Source: Bacteroidota bacterium
GTDB taxonomy: Bacteria > Bacteroidota > Ignavibacteria > Ignavibacteriales > Melioribacteraceae
Length of the DNA stretch: 7,134 bases
Direction of reading: 5' to 3'
Assembly: GCA_021786655.1 (NCBI GenBank)
Contig: JAJYMU010000090.1
Span: 1 to 7,134, forward strand
Below the pieces are notes generated by a model. That model did no database searches. It saw nothing but the letters and a program-made list of their open reading frames with translations, and was not told where the DNA came from. Both the position numbers and the translations under genes were made by a program. Below, piece after piece: positions 1 through 4,930 of the stretch (the first letter of the stretch is position 1; each line of letters starts with the position of its first letter).

Positions 1-42
1 ATGTCATAAACTTTCATCGTTACCGACCTCACCCTTAATCCC
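1..42 (-). pseudogene. Distal fragment of the IS-interrupted T9SS sorting tail
   Basis: This is the part of the secreted-protein gene beyond the insertion sequence. It reads on the minus strand and runs off the window edge. If the IS (43-1453) and one copy of the 11-bp duplication are removed, the frame of the upstream gene continues without a stop as GEGLRVRSVTMKVYDI. The VTMKVYDI part matches the second conserved block of T9SS type-A sorting domains, usually VTLKVYDILGREV. The frame match is seen directly. The family match is from knowledge of such tails. The last part of the domain lies outside the window. Confidence 0.8.
32..42. repeat. Target-site duplication, left copy (11 bp)
   Basis: CCCTTAATCCC abuts the left end of the IS and is repeated exactly at 1454-1464 abutting the right end. 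An 11-bp duplication fits the IS4 subgroup of the IS4 family (about 11-13 bp). Both copies are still identical, which suggests a fairly recent insertion. Confidence 0.92.
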
Positions 43-58
43 CAATGCTGTCAGGTTA
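43..58 (+). repeat. IS terminal inverted repeat, left (transposase 3' side)
   Basis: CAATGCTGTCAGGTTA is a perfect 16-bp inverted match to 1438-1453. The transposase stop codon (63-65) lies 4 bp inside it. The match does not extend inward beyond 16 bp without mismatches. Confidence 0.92.
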
Positions 59-62
59 GTCA

Positions 63-1392
63 TTAAATAGTCTTTCGTTTTTTAAGAAAATATTTATTAA
101 TCAGTTTTGGTTTTCTCTCAAAATGCCGATCTGGAATTATCGGAATTGTAAATCTCTTCAGTACAGCTATTATTTTATCGTATCGAATATTCCAAAGGTT
201 TTCAGGAGCTAAGAGCATCTCGATTATTTCATCTTTCAATAATCCCGTAGCAACCGATTTGTTTATTTTATAATTGCCGTACTTCAATCGATCATTTTGG
301 GAGGCTTGTTCATCAATTTCTTCTTGCGCTTCTTCTATCATCAATGAGCCGATATTACTGCTTAGAATTCTAGCGTAATAATCTTGCTTTATTGTCTCCG
401 GTGTTCTTCCGCTGAAGTTTTCTATCTCTAGTACATTCTTCTGAAAATTAATATATGTTTCTTCACCCCATCTTAAGTGATATAACTCTTTCAAATCATT
501 TATCGTGAATATCTTTTTATCTGTTAGTGAACTGATGATGTATTCGATCTTCCCGGTTGTTAATTTTATTTTAACGACTCTCAATATTAGTCTTTCTGGT
601 ATATCTTTCAGTCCGCGCAATACCGGATGATATTTCCTTTGAACTGTTGTCAAATCAACTTCTATTATTTTGTCGATTGCATCGCTTTGAGAAAATTCTT
701 TTACTTCTTTTATGAAACTCGTATCGTTACAGCGCACAATAAAATCATATCCCAAACGCATCATCTTGATAAATATATACAATGATGGATAGCCTCGATC
801 CATCAAAATTATATCCTTTATTCCATGTGTTAATTCACGGATTTTATCCAAATGATGATCTGCTAATGTCCGTTCATCTGTTTTATAACTTTCAAAATAT
901 GTGTTGACTACTATTTGATTTAATACATCATATGCTGTTGAACTCATTGCCATTGGTATTGTCTTTCCGCCATTTTCAGCCAAACCAAATTCTTCTATTA
1001 CGTTTCTCCTATTTGGTAATTGTATTCTTGTCCCATCTATCGCCAATAATCTGTATCCCTTATATTGCTTATAGTCATCTTCGCTGTAAAATCTTTTCAC
1101 CAATTCTTCATTCAGTTCTATGTATGCGCTGTGTTTCATTTTTATTCGGGCTTCTGAATATGATTGCTTACTATAACTTCTTTTCTCTCTGTTATAGTCT
1201 ATTCTTTTGAAAAATCTATTTAACTCTATTGTTAAACTTTTTGTCGCAATATTTATTTGAAACAGTATCAGTCTACCGAAATTAAATACTCGTCTTCGAG
1301 TAAAATATTTTTCTATTGTCCGATGCTTTTTACAAAATTCTTCACTGAATATTTTAACTCTTAGAGCTTTTATGAGTTCTTGCTTTTTTCAT
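63..1392 (-). CDS. IS4-family DDE transposase, frameshifted just after its start
   Basis: This DDE transposase would cut and join the ends of the surrounding IS. The long open frame runs from 1388 to 63 (441 codons, close to the 442 residues of IS4 transposase). Its first in-frame ATG is only at 1139, which gives a 358-residue protein. Numbered from that Met, the catalytic triad is D35 (LLAIDGT), D114 (LMDRGYPS) and E227 in an exact Y-x2-R-x3-E-x6-K signature (Y220, R223, E227, K234). The 83 codons before it read as a normal basic N-terminal region (KKQELIKALRVKIFSEEF) but have no start codon. An ATG at 1390-1392 with a good Shine-Dalgarno site is one base out of frame. It enters an A6 run, where five A's would restore one frame. 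So the gene is either inactivated, rescued by slippage, or affected by a sequencing error. Family confidence is high; activity is doubtful. Confidence 0.9.
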
Positions 1393-1399
1393 AGTCGTT

Positions 1400-1405
1400 T
1401 CCTTT
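1400..1405 (-). promoter_or_regulatory. Shine-Dalgarno site of the transposase
   Basis: The minus strand reads AAAAGGAAACGACT before the ATG at 1390-1392. AAAGGA lies 7 nt from that start, which is good spacing. This marks 1392 as the original start codon, even though that frame ends after 12 codons because of the A6 frameshift. Confidence 0.6.
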
Positions 1406-1436
1406 TCTTAACAACTTTTATTCACTTTAAATTCCC

Positions 1437-4094
1437 TTAACCTGACAGCATTGCCCTTAATCCCTCTCCTTGTGAAGGAGAGGGAGAAGCTGGGATTGAA
1501 TATTTTATGGTGGTTGTTGGGTTAAACGGGTTTGGATAATTCTGTTCCAAAGCAAACCGGGCTGGCGTTTCAATGTTCACTTCTACAACCTCGCTGTATT
1601 CATACTTGCCGTCGAAGTCTATTTGTTTTAAGCGGTATTGAAGCAGATTAAGATTAGGATTAAGAGCATGAGCAAGAGTATTAGCAAGATTATCTGTAAA
1701 GGAATAATTCTTTGGCGAGTTACTGTTGCCATGTCCTTGAACAAAAGCTAACTTCTCCCAAACTGTTGCCTCTTGCCTACTGCCTATTGCCCGCTCTATC
1801 TCAAATCCATAGTTATTCACTTCCGTTGCAGTTGTCCAACTCAATTCTACATTCCCCATTCTCAATTCTGCACTAAATGAAGTTAACTCAACCGGTAATG
1901 CCCCGCTTGTTATTCCATATCTATTAGCAAGATAATGTTCTACTGTGCTTCTATCTGATGTACTTAAATTAGTGTTGTAAAGAATTACTTCGGCAATATC
2001 CCCGTTTAAGTAATATGTGCCGTCGCTTCGTGCGCCAAGATGGAGATTCCCCGAATTAGAAGAAAGAATATTGCTAACTGAAGTTCCTCCATCAGTTCCA
2101 TCAACGCGAACAGCGCCGCCAGTTGAACTTGCTCTTACGGAAAAGATATGCGCGTTTCCATCGGTATAATTTCCCGCAGTTCCTAAATCTAAATAAGTAG
2201 ATGTTATGGGAATAAACCTTGCGCCAACGCCGTTCAAGTGATATTCAAATTGTTCGGTTGCATTTCCGCTTACAAGAAACTGAACGTTGCTTGAGCTTGA
2301 TTTTGCAACCAAAAACATTTCGTAAGGATTGCTTCTTATTCCCAAATCAGCGGAAGCGGGCAAACTCATTTTTGATGTTGTTCCATTAAAGCGAATGACC
2401 GGTTTTCCGTTTATCACATTTGTAACAACTGCCGGTTGATTAACGCTTATTGATTGCGTTGCATCGTTATCGGAACCGGAAACATCTCCCCAATTTGAAA
2501 CCGCCGAACCCGAAGATGTTACATCTAAGTCGGCACGAAGCCGCATTTTTAGATTGCTTGTCGGAAGCGACGTTAAAAACACTTCTTTTCTATTGCTCTG
2601 GTTTAAGCCAACCACAAGTTTGCAATAATAAAGATTCTCTGATGCTAAACCGCTGACTGTGGCAGAAACGTTGGCATCTTGATTTGCCGGAATTGTTACT
2701 TGTTGCGTCGTGGTGCTTTGGCTTAAATTATTCGGGTCTGTTCCATAAATAAAATAATAATTTACCGTTTCGCTTTGAGCGGGATTCCCCGCAATAGTTC
2801 CGTTTGCCGTAAAACTTGTGGAGGAGTTTGCAGTGAGCGAAGATAAAATAGGTGTTAATGGAACAACAGCCGCCGGAATTGCCGTAGCAACTTTTAATAA
2901 TCCGTTGTTACAAGATGCGGCATCGCCAAATGCGGGACCGGTGTAGATACAGCTCCAAGGAGGACCAAAATTCATTCCTGTAGGGTCCCAAATTGTTGTG
3001 TAAACATCCCAATTCTCGTTGGCAAGCGTTACGGTTCTGCTTTCGTAAGCTGCAAGGGTATAACTATTTTCCGTTCCGCCGGAGTTTCGCATCACAAAAG
3101 TATGCGTGGCATCATCGCGGTTGTAAAGTTCAAAATTGGCAGTTGTTGCAGTAGAAGAAAGCGGCGTTACTAAAAGCCAGCCCATTCCTTCGTATGAATA
3201 TTGAGAAACATCCGAAACAGCAAAAGTTTCACCCGAAATACTTATTTCAGAACCTCCGTTAATGCCTCCCACAAAATATGCAACAGACTGTGGCGCCATG
3301 GTGTATGGATAAATTGTAGAGCCACATGTAATTTCAATATTAACTGAACTTGAATTACCGTTTTCAATTCTATACATCATTTTATCGGAAGCTATTTTTC
3401 CTGTACCTGTCATAAAAACACTCTGTTTAGGCAATTGTGTTTCTGAACAAAGTTGGTCGTTAGTAAGAACCTGCCTAAATAAGTTAAAGTGATATGAAAA
3501 TTGACAAACGCTCTGTTTGGGTATAAAAATTTGTTGTTGTTGTTGAGATCCAATTATTACACTTCCTGTGAATGAACCACCATCAGTATAATTAACTGTA
3601 ACATCAAACGAATTCCTATTCATCATGTCATAATTTGCCATTGTTGGACTATCGGAACAAGTAGCAACAATAGCAATGTTACGGATTGGGTCAATGGGAA
3701 TGGCTGTAAAATCGCGGCTGTAATATGTTCCATTTTCGTTGGTAACTTTTAAGCGGTAATGTATAATTCGCATTTGTCCGCTGGAAACGTAATTCATATT
3801 AACACTAGCACTTACTGCATAGCCAGAGTTTCCGGTTACTGTTCCGGGGTTTGCAGAAATTGTATTGCCGTAATTTGTTGTAAGTCCATATTCAAAACTA
3901 ACTGTGCAATTTGTTCCATTGGCATTTACCGCTCCGTTTAGTGCTGCAGAAATACTGATATTAGCGCTTCCTTCCGGTGTTGCGGTGGAGCTAACGCCTG
4001 ATGCTTTGAGGGTTAACACAGTTGGCGTTTGGGCAAGGATTGTTAAAGAGGAGAGCAGAACTATAATTACGGTTAAATAGATTTTGCCTTTCAT
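1437..4094 (-). CDS. Secreted LamG-like multidomain protein, T9SS tail cut by an IS
   Basis: A large exported protein, 885 residues as it stands. A Sec signal peptide (MKGKIYLTVIIVLLSSLTILAQ) is followed by a fibronectin-like module (about 25-132, FEYGLTTNYG), then an unrecognised region (about 135-400) with seven Cys. A second fibronectin-like module follows (about 410-508, YYFIYGTDPNNL), then a LamG/ConA-like domain (about 515-728, NWGDVSG, GKPVIRFNG, GDIAEVILYN) and a stalk (about 734-840). The T9SS sorting domain begins at 847 with ALEQNYPNPFNPTTTIKYSIP. It should run about 70 more residues, but the IS cuts it after R880, and the last five residues and stop are IS-encoded. T9SS cargo needs this tail to cross the outer membrane, so the product is probably stranded in the periplasm. 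The ATG at 4092-4094 is set by the signal peptide; no Shine-Dalgarno is visible. LamG-type domains often bind glycans, but no ligand can be read here. The original gene continues at 1-42. Confidence 0.88.
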   Translation of the reverse strand: MKGKIYLTVIIVLLSSLTILAQTPTVLTLKASGVSSTATPEGSANISISAALNGAVNANGTNCTVSFEYGLTTNYGNTISANPGTVTGNSGYAVSASVNMNYVSSGQMRIIHYRLKVTNENGTYYSRDFTAIPIDPIRNIAIVATCSDSPTMANYDMMNRNSFDVTVNYTDGGSFTGSVIIGSQQQQQIFIPKQSVCQFSYHFNLFRQVLTNDQLCSETQLPKQSVFMTGTGKIASDKMMYRIENGNSSSVNIEITCGSTIYPYTMAPQSVAYFVGGINGGSEISISGETFAVSDVSQYSYEGMGWLLVTPLSSTATTANFELYNRDDATHTFVMRNSGGTENSYTLAAYESRTVTLANENWDVYTTIWDPTGMNFGPPWSCIYTGPAFGDAASCNNGLLKVATAIPAAVVPLTPILSSLTANSSTSFTANGTIAGNPAQSETVNYYFIYGTDPNNLSQSTTTQQVTIPANQDANVSATVSGLASENLYYCKLVVGLNQSNRKEVFLTSLPTSNLKMRLRADLDVTSSGSAVSNWGDVSGSDNDATQSISVNQPAVVTNVINGKPVIRFNGTTSKMSLPASADLGIRSNPYEMFLVAKSSSSNVQFLVSGNATEQFEYHLNGVGARFIPITSTYLDLGTAGNYTDGNAHIFSVRASSTGGAVRVDGTDGGTSVSNILSSNSGNLHLGARSDGTYYLNGDIAEVILYNTNLSTSDRSTVEHYLANRYGITSGALPVELTSFSAELRMGNVELSWTTATEVNNYGFEIERAIGSRQEATVWEKLAFVQGHGNSNSPKNYSFTDNLANTLAHALNPNLNLLQYRLKQIDFDGKYEYSEVVEVNIETPARFALEQNYPNPFNPTTTIKYSIPASPSPSQGEGLRAMLSG
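1438..1453 (-). repeat. IS terminal inverted repeat, right (transposase 5' side)
   Basis: The complement of 43-58, 16 of 16 bases. On the minus strand the end reads CAATGCTGTCAGGTTAAGGG. The interrupted host gene reads into this repeat and gains the residues AMLSG, then stops at the TAA at 1437-1439. Confidence 0.92.
1454..1464. repeat. Target-site duplication, right copy (11 bp)
   Basis: CCCTTAATCCC is identical to 32-42. Its last four bases lie in the left arm of the palindrome at 1461-1485, so the IS entered at the edge of that palindrome. Confidence 0.92.
1461..1485. repeat. Palindromic element inside the T9SS-tail coding sequence
   Basis: A perfect 11-bp stem, TCCCTCTCCTT paired with AAGGAGAGGGA, has a 3-nt GTG loop. 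On the minus strand it is translated as part of SPSPSQGEGL. T9SS tails normally run from KYSIP almost directly into VTLKVYDILG. Here about 14 extra residues (roughly ASPSPSQGEGLRVR) lie between them, so the palindrome looks like an in-frame insert. The structure is seen directly; the insertion is inferred from the family pattern. Confidence 0.75.
1645..1692. repeat. Degenerate hexamer tandem repeat in coding sequence (about 8 units)
   Basis: Units in order are AGATTA, AGATTA, GGATTA, AGAGCA, TGAGCA, AGAGTA, TTAGCA, AGATTA. On the minus strand they encode NLANTLAHALNPNLNL (about residues 802-817), which lies between SFTD and LQYRLKQIDFDGKYEYS. In related stalks those two conserved blocks are separated by only a few residues, so the tract looks like an expanded loop. 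The hexamer register is seen directly; the expansion is inferred. Confidence 0.6.
1766..1793. repeat. TTGCC-type heptamer tandem repeat in coding sequence (4 units)
   Basis: Four consecutive 7-mers, TTGCCTC, TTGCCTA, CTGCCTA and TTGCCCG, resemble the short tandemly repeated heptamers (STRR type) known from cyanobacteria and other bacteria. On the minus strand they encode about RAIGSRQEAT (768-777), between the conserved GFEIER and the W that normally follows within a few residues. Because 28 bp is not a multiple of 3, the frame must have been restored by flanking bases. Confidence 0.6.
1840..1869. repeat. GAATTGAG-type repeat in coding sequence, copy 1
   Basis: On the minus strand this reads AGAATTGAGAATGGGGAATG and then TAGAATTGAG. 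It closely matches the non-coding repeat at 4205-4242, which reads AATTGAGAATGGAGAATTGT and then GAATTGAG on the plus strand. Here it encodes about AELRMGNVELS (742-752), part of the stalk before WTTATEVNN. Because it overlaps a conserved strand of the stalk, chance resemblance cannot be excluded. Confidence 0.45.
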
Positions 4095-4168
4095 TTTATA
4101 TTTTATTTTAGTTTGTAATCAATATGTAATAAACACAACGCAAGCTATTTAGCGGTTGCTGCTAATAC

Positions 4169-4186
4169 AATAGCCCGTTTGGGTAA
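4169..4186. repeat. 18-bp direct repeat, copy upstream of the secreted-protein gene
   Basis: AATAGCCCGTTTGGGTAA is identical to 4948-4965 and in the same orientation. It lies in the 183-bp gap between the response regulator and the secreted-protein gene, about 75 bp upstream of the latter's ATG. It contains a weak dyad (CCC-GTTT-GGG). Function unknown. Confidence 0.75.
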
Positions 4187-4204
4187 GTGTGATGGGGAAG
4201 CGGC

Positions 4205-4242
4205 AATTGAGAATGGAGAATTGTGAATTGAGAATTGAGAAT
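4205..4242. repeat. GAATTGAG-type tandem repeat in the intergenic gap, copy 2
   Basis: A degenerate tandem of AATTGAGAAT-like units ends with two adjacent near-perfect units (GAATTGAGAATTGAGAAT). It lies just downstream of the response-regulator stop codon. It is related to the in-gene segment at 1840-1869 but in the opposite orientation. No convincing terminator hairpin with a T-run is visible in this gap. Confidence 0.7.
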
Positions 4243-4277
4243 CTCTTCGACAGATTAAAAATTTTGGTGGTGGTAAA

Positions 4278-4904
4278 TTAATTTTTCAGATACTTTACAA
4301 CTGCTTCCGTACGGGAATGTACTTGCAGCTTTTCATAAATCTTGCGCAGATGGTTGTGAACGGTATCGGGGCTGATAATCAGTTCAGAAGCAATTTCTTT
4401 ATATAAATATCCTTTGGATAGAAGTTCTAGAATCTGTTCTTCGCGCGGAGTTAAAGAAACTTCTCCATTTTTTTTTTGCTTTTGTTCATGATGAAATGAC
4501 TGGACTACTTTACGCGCTATTTGTGCCGACATTGGCGAGCCGCCTTGCAAAACATCTTTAAGAGAAGATAATATTTCCTGGTGAGGAGTTAACTTCAATA
4601 AATATCCAACAGCGCCGGCTTGCAATGAATTAAAAATTTTATTGACGTCTTCATAAACCGTAAGCATCACAATCAACAGCCCGGGCATTTTTATTTTCAA
4701 ACGCTCTGTACATTCAATGCCGTCAATTCCCGGAAGATTAATATCCATCAAAACAATATCCGGCTCTTTACCGGGAATGTCTTCAAGCGCATCTTCAGCG
4801 TTTGGATACGCACCGACACACCGGAAACCGTCGCTACGTTCAAGCAAATCAATTAAGTTATTGCGAATCTTATCGTCGTCTTCAACTAATGCTACGCGAA
4901 TCAT
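4278..4904 (-). CDS. NarL/FixJ-family response regulator (REC + LuxR-type HTH)
   Basis: A 208-residue DNA-binding response regulator, presumably phosphorylated by the kinase encoded just upstream. The receiver domain (1-118) has the acidic pocket EDD (8-10), phospho-acceptor D54 in IVLMDINLPG, switch T82 and conserved K104. After a linker, the LuxR-type helix-turn-helix (150-206) starts LTPREEQILELLSKG and contains EIASELIISPDTVHNHLRKIYEKL. Length and layout are normal for the family. I chose the ATG at 4902-4904 because MIRVALVEDD begins the first beta strand of the receiver. A longer frame could start at a TTG at 4934, but that adds ten Lys/Phe-rich residues not expected there. The start lies 26 nt after the kinase stop, preceded only by an A-rich stretch. 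Targets cannot be read from the sequence; the adjacent secreted-protein gene is a candidate. Confidence 0.94.
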   Translation of the reverse strand: MIRVALVEDDDKIRNNLIDLLERSDGFRCVGAYPNAEDALEDIPGKEPDIVLMDINLPGIDGIECTERLKIKMPGLLIVMLTVYEDVNKIFNSLQAGAVGYLLKLTPHQEILSSLKDVLQGGSPMSAQIARKVVQSFHHEQKQKKNGEVSLTPREEQILELLSKGYLYKEIASELIISPDTVHNHLRKIYEKLQVHSRTEAVVKYLKN

Positions 4905-4930
4905 TTTTTTCTTTTTATCAAATCTAATTA

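Larger units (their letters stand above)
43..1453 (-). mobile_element. Complete IS4-family insertion sequence (1411 bp)
   Basis: The element is bounded by perfect 16-bp terminal inverted repeats, CAATGCTGTCAGGTTA at 43-58 and its complement at 1438-1453. It is flanked by an 11-bp direct duplication. It carries one minus-strand transposase gene with the IS4-family DDE and YREK signatures and almost no other DNA. The repeat resembles the terminus remembered for IS4 itself (AATGCCGATCAGTTAAGG). The boundaries are therefore set by three independent lines: repeats, duplication, and the reading frame of the host gene that resumes across the element. It sits inside the T9SS-tail coding region of the secreted-protein gene. 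The transposase is frameshifted near its start, so the copy may not move on its own. Confidence 0.93.

Noticed and set aside
932..1210. Plus-strand open frame of 92 codons
   Set aside because: It lies antisense to the transposase, whose minus frame has clear catalytic motifs. Its protein is a hydrophobic shadow with no family features.
1384..1389. Programmed -1 frameshift on AAAAAAG in the transposase
   Set aside because: The heptamer is in the wrong phase relative to the ATG, and the open frame needs +1 (or one fewer A), not -1.
2450..2656. Plus-strand open frame of 68 codons
   Set aside because: It is antisense to the secreted protein between its LamG-like domain and second fibronectin-like module, with no recognisable protein features.
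3531..3545. (TTG)5 run encoding five Gln in the secreted protein
   Set aside because: Five identical codons are short and can arise by chance; unlike the other tracts there is no sign of an insertion here.
3759..3941. Plus-strand open frame of 60 codons, Cys-rich
   Set aside because: It is antisense to the N-terminal fibronectin-like module. The Cys codons come from the complement of Gly/Ala/Thr-rich coding sequence.
4238..4260. Possible terminator after the response regulator (GAGAATCTC)
   Set aside because: The inverted match leaves no room for a loop and no T-run follows on the minus strand.
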